Numbered from the stretch's first letter, positions 1 through 9,230 are shown. The stretch is DNA of 64,000 nucleotides from Paraburkholderia caffeinitolerans (GCF_902859945.1 NZ_CADIKL010000016.1:1-64000); one strand, 5' to 3'. Notes: generated by a model not told the origin, from the sequence alone. Translations and numbers: made by a program.

Positions 1-118
1 CCGTGTGCTGCTGAACGATCCGGCGACGGGCGTGATGCGTCATGCGGATGCGGGCTACGAGCTTGCGCAGCAGACGGCGCGTGAAGCCGGGCTCAAGCTG
101 CCGATGCTGGGTCGATGA
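1..118 (+). CDS. hutU: Urocanate hydratase, C-terminal end only (gene enters from the left edge)
   Basis: The frame ending in TGA at 116-118 translates to a urocanase C-terminus with the recognisable segment N-D-P-A-T-G-V-M-R-H-A-D-A-G-Y-E. Urocanase (EC 4.2.1.49) hydrates urocanate to imidazolonepropionate, the second step of histidine breakdown, using tightly bound NAD. Only the last 38 residues lie in the window. The stop overlaps the start of hutD by four bases (ATGA), which indicates translational coupling in one operon. The identification also fits the four hut genes that follow. Confidence 0.9.
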   Translation, partial: RVLLNDPATGVMRHADAGYELAQQTAREAGLKLPMLGR

Positions 119-816
119 GTATCGCCCGCGAAGTAGACGAAGCGGGCGCCGCGCAGCTTACGCTGCTGCGCGGCGTGGATCTCGTGGCGTCGCCGTGGAA
201 GAACGGCGGCGGCGTCACGCGCGAGATCGCGCTCGGGCATTTGCCAGGTGCGTTGCCGGGTCAGGCCGCGGACGGGTTCGCATGGCGCGTGAGCGTCGCG
301 GACGTCGCCCAGGCCGGCCCGTTTTCGCGTTTCGACGGCGTGGCGCGCACGCTGGTGCTGCTAGAAGGCGCCGGCATGGTGCTCGACGAGATGTCGCCCT
401 CTGGCGGCGCGCTCGTGCGCACGCATACGCTGACGCAAGCGCTCGACGTCGCGCGTTTCGACGGCGAAGCGCCGATCGATGCGCGCCTCGTCGACGGACC
501 CACGCGCGACTTCAACCTGATGGTGCGCCGCGACGTGGCGCGCGCGTCGTTCGAAGTGTGGCGCGAGAATGTGGCGCGCCGCATCGAGGCCGACACCGTG
601 CTGCTCTATTGCGCACAGGGCGTAGCGTTGGTGCGCGTGAATGGCGGCGAAGCCACGACGCTCGTGGCCGGCGACACGCTGCGCATCGACCTGGCCGGTG
701 CCGCGAATGCCACCGCGCGCGCGGCTCGCATCGAAACGCAAGGTGAGGGCGCATTGCTCGCCATCGCACTGGACATCGTGAACGCGCACGCGGATCGAGA
801 ACCTTCGAGAACCTGA
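115..816 (+). CDS. hutD: HutD family cupin-like protein
   Basis: A 233-residue protein of the HutD/Ves family, a bicupin-like beta-barrel found in proteobacterial hut operons. The N-terminal block with W-K-N-G-G-G-V-T-R-E-I (about residues 27-37) is the family hallmark. HutD is not an enzyme of the pathway. It has been proposed to bind a pathway intermediate such as formylglutamate and so limit hut expression or flux; that role is from the literature on Pseudomonas and is not visible here. The start codon overlaps the hutU stop, and hutI begins 36 bases after the stop, so it belongs to the same transcript. Confidence 0.88.
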   Translation: MSIAREVDEAGAAQLTLLRGVDLVASPWKNGGGVTREIALGHLPGALPGQAADGFAWRVSVADVAQAGPFSRFDGVARTLVLLEGAGMVLDEMSPSGGALVRTHTLTQALDVARFDGEAPIDARLVDGPTRDFNLMVRRDVARASFEVWRENVARRIEADTVLLYCAQGVALVRVNGGEATTLVAGDTLRIDLAGAANATARAARIETQGEGALLAIALDIVNAHADREPSRT

Positions 817-852
817 TAGCGACGCGGCGCTTCGCAGCGCCGCGCAATCTCC

Positions 853-2079
853 ATGAACCAGACTGTCTGGCATCACCTGAAGCTGTGCCCGCAGGGCGAC
901 CCGCGGCACACCATCGAAGACGCGGCCATCGCCGTCGAGAACGGCAAGATCGCGTGGCAGGGCGCGGCAGCGTCGTTGCCGGCGCAATTCGCGCAGTGGC
1001 CGCGCGAAGACCTCAAGGGCGCGTGGGTGACCCCGGGCCTCGTGGATTGCCACACGCACCTCGTGTACGGCGGCACGCGCGCCGATGAATTCGCGCAGCG
1101 CCTTGCGGGCGTGAGCTACGAAGAGATCGCGCGCAACGGCGGCGGCATCGTCTCGACGGTGCGCGCGACGCGCGCCGCGAGCGAAGCCGAGCTCTACGCG
1201 CAATCGGCCGCGCGCCTCGAGCCGCTGCTCTCCGAAGGCGTCACGGCCGTCGAGATCAAATCGGGCTATGGCCTTGAACTTGCCGCCGAGCGCAAGATGC
1301 TGCGCGTCGCGCGCCAGCTCGGCGAGCGCTATCCGGTCACGGTGCGCACGACCTTCCTCGGCGCGCATGCGTTGCCGCCCGAATTCGCCGGCCGCGCCGA
1401 CGACTATATCGACGAAGTGTGCGAGCGCATGCTGCCCGCGCTGGCCGACGAAGGCCTCGTGGATGCCGTGGACGTTTTCTGCGAACGCATCGGCTTCTCG
1501 ATCGCGCAGAGCGAGCGCGTGTTCGAAGCCGCCGCGCGCCGCAATCTGCCGGTCAAGATGCACGCCGAGCAATTGTCGAACAGCGGCGGCGCGGCGCTGG
1601 CCGCGCGCTATGGCGCGTTGTCGTCGGACCATCTGGAGTTTCTCGACGAAGCCGGCGTGGCGGCGATGAAAGCCGCGGGCAGCGTCGCCGTGCTGCTGCC
1701 GGGCGCGTACTATTTCATTCGCGAAACGCAATTGCCGCCGCTCGAATTGCTGCGCCGCTACGAGGTGCCGATCGCGATTTCGACGGACAGCAATCCGGGC
1801 ACGTCGCCCACGACTTCGCTGCTGCTCATGATGAACATGGCGACCACGCTGTTCCGCATGACCGTGCCCGAGGTGCTGCAGGGCGTGACGCAACACGCGG
1901 CGCGTGCGCTCGGCGACGCCGAACGCCACGGCGCGATCGCCGAAGGCCGTCCGGCGGACTTCGCGGTGTGGGACGTGCAATCGCTCGCGGAACTCGCTTA
2001 CTGGATCGGCCGGCCGCTTTGCGCGCGCGTCGTGCGCGGCGGCAAGACCGTATTCGAGCGTCGCTCGAATACGCATTGA
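853..2079 (+). CDS. hutI: Imidazolonepropionase
   Basis: A 408-residue amidohydrolase-superfamily enzyme (EC 3.5.2.7) that opens the imidazolone ring of 4-imidazolone-5-propionate to give N-formimino-L-glutamate. Visible landmarks are the metal-binding H-x-H in V-D-C-H-T-H-L-V-Y-G-G-T-R (around residues 68-80), the central histidine in K-M-H-A-E-Q, and the acidic metal ligand in S-T-D-S-N-P-G-T-S-P. Length and motif order match the family. It sits third in the hut gene order between hutD and hutF, on the same strand with short gaps. Confidence 0.95.
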   Translation: MNQTVWHHLKLCPQGDPRHTIEDAAIAVENGKIAWQGAAASLPAQFAQWPREDLKGAWVTPGLVDCHTHLVYGGTRADEFAQRLAGVSYEEIARNGGGIVSTVRATRAASEAELYAQSAARLEPLLSEGVTAVEIKSGYGLELAAERKMLRVARQLGERYPVTVRTTFLGAHALPPEFAGRADDYIDEVCERMLPALADEGLVDAVDVFCERIGFSIAQSERVFEAAARRNLPVKMHAEQLSNSGGAALAARYGALSSDHLEFLDEAGVAAMKAAGSVAVLLPGAYYFIRETQLPPLELLRRYEVPIAISTDSNPGTSPTTSLLLMMNMATTLFRMTVPEVLQGVTQHAARALGDAERHGAIAEGRPADFAVWDVQSLAELAYWIGRPLCARVVRGGKTVFERRSNTH

Positions 2080-2114
2080 ACGCATGAATTGAACGCTTGA
2101 AGCAGGCATCGAAC

Positions 2115-3515
2115 ATGAATTCCAACTCACGCGCGCTGTTCGCGGCGCATGCCTGGCTGCCGCAAGGGTGGCGCCGCAACGTGCTGCTCGAATGGGATGC
2201 GGCGGGCAACCTCCAACGCGTCCAGGCCGATCTGCCCGCCGCGCCCGCGGGCGTGGCGCTGGCGGCAGGCCCGGTTATGCCAGGCATGCCTAATCTTCAT
2301 TCGCACGCGTTCCAGCGTGCGATGGCCGGCCTTACCGAATATCGTGCGAACCCCACCGATAGCTTCTGGAGCTGGCGCGATCTGATGTACCGCTTCGCTG
2401 CGCGCATCACGCCGGACGATCTCGGCGCGATTGCGCGCTGGCTCTATGTGGAAATGCTCAAGTCCGGCTATACGTCGGTCTGCGAATTCCACTACGTGCA
2501 TCACGCGCATGACGGGCAACGCTACGCCAACCCGGCCGAGCTTGCGCAACGCGTGGTCGACGCCGCGAGTGAAACCGGTGTGGGCATGACCATGCTGCCC
2601 GTGCTCTATCAGTACAGCGGTTTTGGCTCGCGCGCGCCGCGCGACGATCAGCGCCGCTTCATTAATACGCCTGAGCAACTGCTCTCGATCATCGAGGCCG
2701 TGCGCGGCGAACGGCCCGAGCATGGCGCATTGCGCTACGGCGTGGCGCCGCATTCGTTGCGCGCGGTTTCGCAGGCGTCGCTGCGCACGCTGCTCGAGGG
2801 TCTCGATGCAGCGCTGCCGGGCGCGCCCGTGCATATCCATATTGCCGAGCAAACCGCCGAAGTCGACGCATGCGTCGAGACCGAAGGCGCGCGCCCGGTG
2901 CAATGGCTGCTCGACCGTTTCGACGTGAATGCGCGCTGGTGCCTCGTGCACGCCACGCATGTGGACGCGCAGGAGACCCAGGCGCTCGCGAAGAGCGGCG
3001 CGGTGGCGGGGCTGTGCCTGACCACCGAGGCGAATCTCGGCGACGGCATTTTCCCGGCGCACGATTATCTCGACGCGCAGGGCGTGTTCGGCGTCGGCTC
3101 GGACAGCCATATCGGCGTGGATTGGCGCGCGGAATTGCGTTTGCTTGAATACGGGCAGCGTCTCGTGCGGCGCGAGCGCAACGTACTGGCTGCTCCGCAA
3201 ACGGCGAATGTGGCGGACCGGCTGTTTGCCGCCGCGCTCGCGGGCGGCGCGCGTGCGGCAGGCCGCGCGGTGGGCGCGCTCGAAGTGGGCGCACGCGCCG
3301 ACTGGATCGTGCTCGATCCGCAGCATCCCGATCTCGCGGAAAAGACGCCGCAAACGTGGCTCTCTTCGGTCGTGTTCTGCGAACACGGCGAAACGCCCGT
3401 GCTCGATGTCTACACGGCGGGCGAGAAAGTGGTCGAAGGCCGGCGTCATCGCGCGGAAGAGCGCCTTTACGCGGACTATCGTAAGACGCTTGCGCGCCTG
3501 CTGGCCGACGCATGA
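2115..3515 (+). CDS. hutF: N-formimidoyl-L-glutamate deiminase
   Basis: A 466-residue amidohydrolase that releases ammonia from formiminoglutamate to give N-formylglutamate (EC 3.5.3.13). Its presence with hutG shows that this organism uses the five-step histidine pathway. Seen motifs: P-N-L-H-S-H-A-F-Q-R-A-M with the H-x-H metal pair, H-I-H-I-A-E-Q, L-V-H-A-T-H and the terminal V-G-S-D-S-H. The frame can be opened by TTG at 2097, but the ATG at 2115 gives the expected N-terminus and has a purine-rich stretch upstream. Expected cytoplasmic, zinc-dependent. Confidence 0.93.
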   Translation: MNSNSRALFAAHAWLPQGWRRNVLLEWDAAGNLQRVQADLPAAPAGVALAAGPVMPGMPNLHSHAFQRAMAGLTEYRANPTDSFWSWRDLMYRFAARITPDDLGAIARWLYVEMLKSGYTSVCEFHYVHHAHDGQRYANPAELAQRVVDAASETGVGMTMLPVLYQYSGFGSRAPRDDQRRFINTPEQLLSIIEAVRGERPEHGALRYGVAPHSLRAVSQASLRTLLEGLDAALPGAPVHIHIAEQTAEVDACVETEGARPVQWLLDRFDVNARWCLVHATHVDAQETQALAKSGAVAGLCLTTEANLGDGIFPAHDYLDAQGVFGVGSDSHIGVDWRAELRLLEYGQRLVRRERNVLAAPQTANVADRLFAAALAGGARAAGRAVGALEVGARADWIVLDPQHPDLAEKTPQTWLSSVVFCEHGETPVLDVYTAGEKVVEGRRHRAEERLYADYRKTLARLLADA

Positions 3516-3565
3516 ACGCAGGGCGCACGGCAACGTGCGCCGTAATCCATTGAACGGACCGACTC

Positions 3566-4375
3566 ATGACCGATCTCTACACCCTCGAGCGCGGCGACGC
3601 GCCACTGCTCGTTTCGATCCCGCACCTGGGCACGTCCATCCCCGAGTCGCTGCGCGGCCAATATACGGATGTTGCCCTGAGCCTCGCCGATACCGACTGG
3701 CATCTCGATCGCCTCTACGCTTTCGCGAAGTCGCTGGGCGCGACGATTCTGGGCGCGCGCGTCTCGCGCTATGTGATTGACCTGAACCGCCCGCCGAATG
3801 ACGAGAGCCTGTATCCGGGCCAAACCACCACGTCGCTGTGCCCGACCGAAACGTTCCGTGGCGAGCCGCTCTACCGTGACGGTTGCGCGCCCGACGCTGC
3901 CGAGCGTCAGCGCCGCGTGGCCGCGTACTGGCAGCCGTATCACGATGCGCTGCACGCCGAATTGCAGCGCCTGCGCGGGCAGCATGCGAACGTGCTGCTC
4001 TGGGAAGCGCACTCGATTGCGAGCGTGTTGCCGAGACTGTTCGAAGACAAGCTGCCCGACCTGAATATCGGCACGCAGGAAGGCCGCACCGCGCATGCAT
4101 CAGTGCAGGCGCGCGTCGAGCAGGCGGCAGCAGGCAGCGGATACACGTGGGTGGGGAACGGGCGCTTCAAGGGCGGCTATATCACGCGCCATTTCGGCGC
4201 GCCGGTCGACGGCGTGCATGCGGTTCAACTCGAAATGTGCCAGTCCACCTATATGAACGAGCACGCTCCGTTCGACTACGCGCCGGCGCTGGCCGACAAG
4301 GTCGAGCCGGCGTTGCGCGAGATGGTGGGGGGCGCGCTCGACGCGGTGAAGGCGCTGAACGCCGCGACGGCCTGA
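3566..4375 (+). CDS. hutG: N-formylglutamate deformylase
   Basis: A 269-residue N-formylglutamate amidohydrolase (EC 3.5.1.68) that hydrolyses N-formyl-L-glutamate to glutamate and formate, the last hut step. Supporting motifs are V-S-I-P-H-L-G-T near residue 18, D-L-N-R-P-P near residue 72 and W-E-A-H-S-I in the middle, characteristic of this zinc amidohydrolase family. It follows hutF by 50 bases and closes the operon: a strong stem-loop with a T run lies 30 bases after the stop. Confidence 0.94.
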   Translation: MTDLYTLERGDAPLLVSIPHLGTSIPESLRGQYTDVALSLADTDWHLDRLYAFAKSLGATILGARVSRYVIDLNRPPNDESLYPGQTTTSLCPTETFRGEPLYRDGCAPDAAERQRRVAAYWQPYHDALHAELQRLRGQHANVLLWEAHSIASVLPRLFEDKLPDLNIGTQEGRTAHASVQARVEQAAAGSGYTWVGNGRFKGGYITRHFGAPVDGVHAVQLEMCQSTYMNEHAPFDYAPALADKVEPALREMVGGALDAVKALNAATA

Positions 4376-4405
4376 AGACGAAACAGACGAAACGCGCACG
4401 CAACG

Positions 4406-4442
4406 AAAACCGGCTCTGGGTCATGGATCCAGAGCCGGTTTT
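4406..4442. terminator. Bidirectional rho-independent terminator between hutG and the NCS1 permease gene
   Basis: A perfect 14-base inverted repeat, AAAACCGGCTCTGG at 4406-4419 and CCAGAGCCGGTTTT at 4429-4442, has a 9-base loop. A T-rich stretch follows on the plus strand and the A run opposite gives one on the minus strand. It lies between convergent genes ending at 4375 and 4475, so it can stop both. Confidence 0.92.
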
Positions 4443-4474
4443 TTCTTTTCGGAAACTCAATACTCAGTTGCGCT

Positions 4475-5938
4475 TCAGCCGCGCTCGACCGGCAGGATCA
4501 AGCGATCGGGAATGGCCGGCGGTGCGCGCCGCATGGCGATGTAGTAGACCACGCCCGGCACGATGAGCCCGAGGATCCACGAAATATCGGTGCCGCCCAG
4601 CGCATCCACGAACGGGCCCGTATAGAGGCTCGTGGACATGAAGGGCAATTGCACGACGATACCGAGCGCGTAGATGGCAATGGCCTTCACGTTCCAGCGG
4701 CCATAACGCCCGTTAGGGTTGGAGAGTGCGGGCACGTCGTAGCGCGATTGCGTGAAGCAATAAAAATCGACGAGATTGATCGCGCTCCAGGGCGTGAAAA
4801 AGGCCAGCAGGAACAGGATGAACGCCGTGAATTCCTTGAGGAACGAATGGCGCCCGGCGAGTGCGACCAGCGTCGAGATGCCCACCATGCCGACGATATA
4901 GACGAAGCGATGGCGCGTGGAAATCGCGCGCTTCGCGCGAAACGCGCTCACGACCGTCGCCATCGACATGAAACTGCCGTAGGCGTTGAGGGTGGTGACG
5001 GTGAGCTTGCCGAACGCGATGCTGAAGTACAGCATCGCCGCGACCGCGCCGCTCGCCCCGAGGCCAACGATGTACGCCACTTCGTGATGCGCGAATGCAT
5101 GTCCGGCGAGCGCCGCTGCGAATACGCCGAACACCATGGCGGCCTGCGCGCCGATCACCGAACCGAGGCCCACTGCCAGAAACGTTTTCGCAGGCGAAGT
5201 CGAGCGCGGCAGATAGCGCGAATAGTCCGCGACATAAGGGCCGAAAGCGATTTGCCACGAAGCGGATAGCGACATGGAAAGCAGGAAGCTCGCCATCGAG
5301 AAATGGCGGTTGGCGAGCAGGGCGCCGACGTCATGATGCGTGAAAAGCTGCGCGAACATGTAGACAAACGCCAGCACGCCGATCACGCTCGCAATGCGGC
5401 CCACGAAGTGAATCGAACGATAGCCGAGAATCGTCAGCACGACGATCAACGCCGCGAACAGGCAAATTCCGGTCGTATCGGAAACATTGAGCAACTGGGC
5501 GGTCGCCTGGCCCGCGAGGACCGTGCCGCTTGCCGAAAAGCCCACGTACATGATGCACACGAGCACGATGGGAATGGCTGCGCCGTACACGCCGAACTGC
5601 ACGCGGCTGGAAATCATCTGGGGCAGGCCGAGTTGCGGGCCCTGCGCGCCGTGCAGCGCCATGACCGTGCCGCCCACGAGTTGCCCGATCAACAGCGCGA
5701 TGAGCGACCAGAACACGTCGCCGCCGAGCACCACGGCCAGCGCGCCCGTGATAATCGCAGTGACCTGCAGATTGGCCGACAGCCACAGCGTGAACTGGCT
5801 GAACAGGCTGCCGTGCCGTTCCGCGTCGGGAATGTAGTCGATCGAGCGCGTTTCCAGCAATTTGCGGCCTTCCGGCCCGAGCTTGGCGGTGGATTCGGGA
5901 GTGCCCAAGGATTGGCTCCGATAGCGATAACGAGGCAT
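4475..5938 (-). CDS. NCS1-family nucleobase/cation symporter (cytosine/purine permease type)
   Basis: A 487-residue integral membrane protein with about 12 hydrophobic helices. The N-terminal R-S-I-D-Y-I-P-D-A-E-R-H-G followed by L-F-S-Q-F-T-L-W-L-S-A-N is the classic opening of the nucleobase:cation symporter-1 family (cytosine, purine, allantoin, hydantoin or hydroxymethylpyrimidine carriers). The substrate cannot be read from the sequence. The reading frame can start at TTG 5989, but ATG 5938 gives the usual family N-terminus. It lies 125 bases downstream of the LysR gene on the same strand and may be co-transcribed with it. Confidence 0.85.
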   Translation of the reverse strand: MPRYRYRSQSLGTPESTAKLGPEGRKLLETRSIDYIPDAERHGSLFSQFTLWLSANLQVTAIITGALAVVLGGDVFWSLIALLIGQLVGGTVMALHGAQGPQLGLPQMISSRVQFGVYGAAIPIVLVCIMYVGFSASGTVLAGQATAQLLNVSDTTGICLFAALIVVLTILGYRSIHFVGRIASVIGVLAFVYMFAQLFTHHDVGALLANRHFSMASFLLSMSLSASWQIAFGPYVADYSRYLPRSTSPAKTFLAVGLGSVIGAQAAMVFGVFAAALAGHAFAHHEVAYIVGLGASGAVAAMLYFSIAFGKLTVTTLNAYGSFMSMATVVSAFRAKRAISTRHRFVYIVGMVGISTLVALAGRHSFLKEFTAFILFLLAFFTPWSAINLVDFYCFTQSRYDVPALSNPNGRYGRWNVKAIAIYALGIVVQLPFMSTSLYTGPFVDALGGTDISWILGLIVPGVVYYIAMRRAPPAIPDRLILPVERG

Positions 5939-6063
5939 CGCGCCAACGTGGGCGGACGATGAGATTATCCGATCATCTTGTATAGACAACTTTCGGAAAA
6001 TTGGGGATTACCCGTGCGCGCCGTCCCCTGTTTCGATTCGTGGAAACAGCGCTGGTGATGGGG

Positions 6064-6948
6064 TCAGCGCAGCATTTCCGCCAGCGTGTTGAACAGCAGC
6101 GTGCGCTTGTTCGACTTACGGTGAATCATGCCCACGGTGCGCATGAACGGCGGATTGCACAGCGGAATCAGCCGCAGGTTGGGATCGTCGTGCCAGTGGC
6201 CGTTGTGGAGCACGGGCAGCACGCTCACGCCCACGTCGTTGCGCACCAGCGAGACGATGGTTTCGATGGAATTGAGTTCGAGATATTCCTGCGGTTTGAT
6301 GCCGAGCGTGCGCAAGGCTTCGTCGATCACGGCGCCTGTCGGCACGCGGCGATCGAAGCGCAGGAAGCTGCGTTCGCGCAGAATGCGGCGCACCTCGCCG
6401 CGCTCGCCGTTGAGCACCTCGCTGCCCGCCATGGCGCGGCTCGTTACCAGCATGAGCGGCTCTTCATAAAGCGGCGTCCATGCGAGCGATTCGTGCAGCG
6501 CGCCGTCCGCATTGCCGACCACGACGGCGAGATCGACGTCGCCTTCTTCCACCATGCGCGCGAGTTCCGTGGAGCGCGCCGAGGTGAGCCGCACTTCGAG
6601 TTCGGGATGTTCGGTCTTTAGATGCGCGACGGCGAGCGAGAGCGCGCCGATCACCGACACCACGGCGCCGACGATGACCGAGCCGTGGATCGTGTCCTCG
6701 GGGCGGGCCGGCAACTCGTCGATCAGTTCGAGAATGCGCTCGACCTTCGCGCAGATTTCCCGGCCCTCGCGCGTCAACGCGACCTGGCGCGCGCGGCGGT
6801 CAAAGATCTGCCGACCCAGCGCCTCTTCGAGCCCGCGCATCTGCAGGCTCACGGCCGCCTGCGTGAGCGCGGTCCGTTCCGCCGCGAGGGCGAACGAGCC
6901 GCTACGGGCCACGGCGTGCAAGGTACGCAACATGCGCAGGGAGAGCAT
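6064..6948 (-). CDS. LysR-family transcriptional regulator
   Basis: A 294-residue LysR regulator. Residues 1-60 carry the winged helix-turn-helix (R-M-L-R-T-L-H-A-V-A-R-S-G-S-F-A-L-A-A-E-R-T-A-L-T-Q-A-A-V-S), followed by a periplasmic-binding-like effector domain. ATG 6948 gives the expected length and N-terminus; the longer frame to 7068 would run into the promoter of the divergent gene. It is divergent from the gamma-glutamyltransferase-like gene, with palindromes between, and upstream of the NCS1 permease, so it probably controls one or both. Effector unknown. Confidence 0.9.
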   Translation of the reverse strand: MLSLRMLRTLHAVARSGSFALAAERTALTQAAVSLQMRGLEEALGRQIFDRRARQVALTREGREICAKVERILELIDELPARPEDTIHGSVIVGAVVSVIGALSLAVAHLKTEHPELEVRLTSARSTELARMVEEGDVDLAVVVGNADGALHESLAWTPLYEEPLMLVTSRAMAGSEVLNGERGEVRRILRERSFLRFDRRVPTGAVIDEALRTLGIKPQEYLELNSIETIVSLVRNDVGVSVLPVLHNGHWHDDPNLRLIPLCNPPFMRTVGMIHRKSNKRTLLFNTLAEMLR

Positions 6949-6963
6949 GGAAGAAAAATTTAA

Positions 6964-7057
6964 GTATCGAAAACAAAATATTAATATTTTTTTGTGCGAG
7001 CCTTCAAGATAATCGATACATCGGCATTCCAACCCTTTCAATCTTTCCGATCGATAC
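6964..7057. promoter_or_regulatory. Divergent promoter/operator region with palindrome and repeated TCGATAC boxes
   Basis: The AT-rich gap between the LysR gene and the divergent 7062 gene holds a perfect 16-base palindrome AAAATATTAATATTTT at 6975-6990. It also holds the inverted heptamers GTATCGA (6964-6970) and TCGATAC (7013-7019), with a further TCGATAC at 7051-7057. Such arrangements are typical of LysR binding regions. That this is the regulator's site is inferred from position. Confidence 0.55.
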
Positions 7058-7061
7058 CGCC

Positions 7062-8699
7062 ATGACACGCTTTGACTGGCAGAACCCTTATCCGACGCCG
7101 CGCCTGCCGGTGTTCGCCCGCAACATCGTCTCGACCTCGCATCCGCTCGCCGCGCAGGCGGGTCTGCGCATGCTCTGGAAGGGCGGCAACGCCGTGGACG
7201 CCGCGATCGCGGCGGCGGCGGCCATCACGGTGGTCGAGCCGGTGTCGTGCGGCCTGGGCGGCGACGCCTTCGCACTCGTCTGGGACGGCGCGGAGTTGCA
7301 CGGCCTGAACGCCTCGGGCACCGCCCCGGCCGCCTGGAACCCCGATTACTTCCGCCGCAAATACGGCGAGGAAAACGGTCTGGCGATGCAGCCCAAACGC
7401 GGCTGGGACACCGTCACGGTGCCTGGCGTGATTGCGGGCTGGGAAGCGCTGCACGCGAAGTTCGGCTCGCTGCCGTTTGCCGATCTGATGGCGCCCGCGA
7501 TCGAGATCGCCGAGCGCGGTTACGCGCTCGCTTCGATCGTCGCGCACAAGTGGCAGGCGGCCATTCCCGAATTGCGCGATCAGCCCGGTTTTGCCGAGAC
7601 CTTCATGCCGCGCGGCCGCGCGCCCGAGGTAAGCGAGCGCGTGCGTCTTCCGGGCCACGCGGCCACGCTGCGGCGGCTCGCCGAACTCGGTCCGCGCGCC
7701 TTTTACGAGGGTGAAATCGCCGAGCGCATTGCCGCGTCCGCGCGCGAGGGCGGTGCGGCGCTCACGCTCGACGACCTGCGCAACTATCGCGCGGATTGGG
7801 TGGCGCCGATTTCGAAGGGATACCGCGGCTATCGCGTGCACGAGATTCCGCCCAACGGCCAGGGCATCGCCGCGCTCATCGCGCTGGGCATACTCGAGCA
7901 GTTCGATGTGGCGTCGCTGCCGCGCGACGGCATCGAATCGCAGCATCTGCAGATCGAGGCCATGAAGCTCGCGTTCGCCGATGTCTATCGCTATGTGGCC
8001 GATCCGCGCTCGATGGATGTCACGCCCGAGCAGATGCTCGACGACGCGTATCTCAAGTCGCGCGCGAAACTCATCGACCCGAAGCGCGCTACGCAATTCG
8101 ACTTCGGCATGCCGCGAGCGGGCGGCACGATCTATCTGTCCGCCGTCGACGAGCGCGGCATGATGGTGAGCTTCATCCAGTCGAACTACATGGGCTTTGG
8201 CTCGGGCGTGGTGGTGCCGGGAACGGGCATCGCGCTGCAGAATCGCGGCTGCGGGTTCTCGATGGACCCGGTCTCGTGCAACGTCGTCGAAGGCGGCAAG
8301 CGGCCGTTCCACACCATCATTCCGGGGTTCCTCACGCAGCAGGTGGAGGGCCGCGAAGAGGCGGTCATGAGCTTCGGCGTGATGGGTGGCGACATGCAGC
8401 CGCAAGGCCATTTGCAGACGGTCGTGCGCATGCTCGACTACGGCCAGCAGCCGCAGGCCGCATGCGATGCGCCGCGCTGGAAGGTGAATCGCGATTTCTC
8501 GGTCGATATCGAATCGACGCTCGACGCGCAGGTTGCAAAGGAACTCGCCGCGCGTGGTCACGAGATCAAGAGCATCGACGATCCGTATATGGACTTCGGC
8601 TCCGGCCAGTTCATCTGGAAACTCGATCGCAACGACCCCGAGCGTGGCTACGTGGCGGCGAGCGATTCGCGCCGCGACGGACTGGCTGCGGGGTTCTGA
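7062..8699 (+). CDS. Gamma-glutamyltransferase-family N-terminal-nucleophile hydrolase
   Basis: A 545-residue member of the gamma-glutamyltransferase family. The early G-G-N-A-V-D-A-A-I-A-A and V-E-P-V-S-C-G-L-G-G-D-A-F segments are family signatures. The self-cleavage threonine is expected at Thr356 in G-G-T-I-Y-L-S-A-V-D, dividing a large and a small subunit. No clear signal peptide is visible, so this is likelier to be a cytoplasmic or atypical family member than the classical periplasmic glutathione-degrading enzyme. The substrate could be a gamma-glutamyl compound or an acylated amine. It is divergent from a LysR gene; a GC-rich hairpin follows the stop. Confidence 0.85.
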   Translation: MTRFDWQNPYPTPRLPVFARNIVSTSHPLAAQAGLRMLWKGGNAVDAAIAAAAAITVVEPVSCGLGGDAFALVWDGAELHGLNASGTAPAAWNPDYFRRKYGEENGLAMQPKRGWDTVTVPGVIAGWEALHAKFGSLPFADLMAPAIEIAERGYALASIVAHKWQAAIPELRDQPGFAETFMPRGRAPEVSERVRLPGHAATLRRLAELGPRAFYEGEIAERIAASAREGGAALTLDDLRNYRADWVAPISKGYRGYRVHEIPPNGQGIAALIALGILEQFDVASLPRDGIESQHLQIEAMKLAFADVYRYVADPRSMDVTPEQMLDDAYLKSRAKLIDPKRATQFDFGMPRAGGTIYLSAVDERGMMVSFIQSNYMGFGSGVVVPGTGIALQNRGCGFSMDPVSCNVVEGGKRPFHTIIPGFLTQQVEGREEAVMSFGVMGGDMQPQGHLQTVVRMLDYGQQPQAACDAPRWKVNRDFSVDIESTLDAQVAKELAARGHEIKSIDDPYMDFGSGQFIWKLDRNDPERGYVAASDSRRDGLAAGF

Positions 8700-8713
8700 T
8701 CGCAGGGTAGCGC

Positions 8714-8746
8714 CGGGCCGGCTGCGTGCGCAACGCAGCCGGCCCG
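8714..8746 (+). terminator. GC-rich stem-loop after the gamma-glutamyltransferase-like gene
   Basis: A perfect 14-base inverted repeat, CGGGCCGGCTGCGT at 8714-8727 and ACGCAGCCGGCCCG at 8733-8746, with a 5-base loop, begins 15 bases after the stop. There is no T run, so termination is likely but not certain. Confidence 0.6.
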
Positions 8747-8983
8747 TGATGGAACGCTGGCATCCGGCCGGACCGGATTGCTGAGTAGAACAAATCAATA
8801 GAACAATATTACGCGAGCTGGCAGTTCGCCAGCCATCGCGCGTTCGTTGAACGCAGCCCGGAAGTTCTGTTCGCACCTCGACTGTCCACATCGCTGAAAC
8901 GACTGCGAAGCAGTGCTATATTCGCGGTCCTTGTCGCAATCGGGCGACAAAATGCTTACGTTTTGACAGGTAGTGGAGAGGGT

Positions 8984-9229
8984 ATGACGATCGAATATCG
9001 GGGCTTTCAAATCAATATCGACACGAAAGCGGATGCGACGGACACGCAATGGCTGTGCCGCGCGGAGATCAAGGGCGTGGAAGGTGAGGCGCGCGACGTC
9101 GCCTTGCCTTGCATGGAGCTTGCATTTCCCAAACTCAAGATCGACGTGCTGATGGTGGTCAGCATGGTGGAGCACAAGGCGCGCCAATCCGTCGACGAAT
9201 GGTTCGCCGCGCAGCCGGCGATGGCGTGA
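8984..9229 (+). CDS. Small conserved-looking protein of unknown function
   Basis: An 81-residue protein I do not recognise. It starts at ATG 8984 after a good ribosome-binding site (GGAGAGG); the longer TTG frame at 8963 is unlikely. It begins M-T-I-E-Y-R-G-F-Q-I-N-I, alternates charged and hydrophobic residues, and has no signal peptide or membrane segment, so it should be a soluble alpha/beta domain. The next gene starts 160 bases downstream and a tandem repeat begins right after its stop. The ribosome-binding site and chromosome-like codon use support a real gene. Confidence 0.65.
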   Translation: MTIEYRGFQINIDTKADATDTQWLCRAEIKGVEGEARDVALPCMELAFPKLKIDVLMVVSMVEHKARQSVDEWFAAQPAMA

Positions 9230-9230
9230 G

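Noticed and set aside
361..2130. Long minus-strand open frame of 589 codons over hutD/hutI
   Set aside because: Its residues are Arg/Ala/His-rich with no family motif, and the plus strand encodes clear HutD and HutI. It is a shadow frame caused by high GC.
7038..8891. Long minus-strand open frame of 617 codons opposite the gamma-glutamyltransferase-like gene
   Set aside because: The plus-strand protein has full family motifs; the antisense frame has none.
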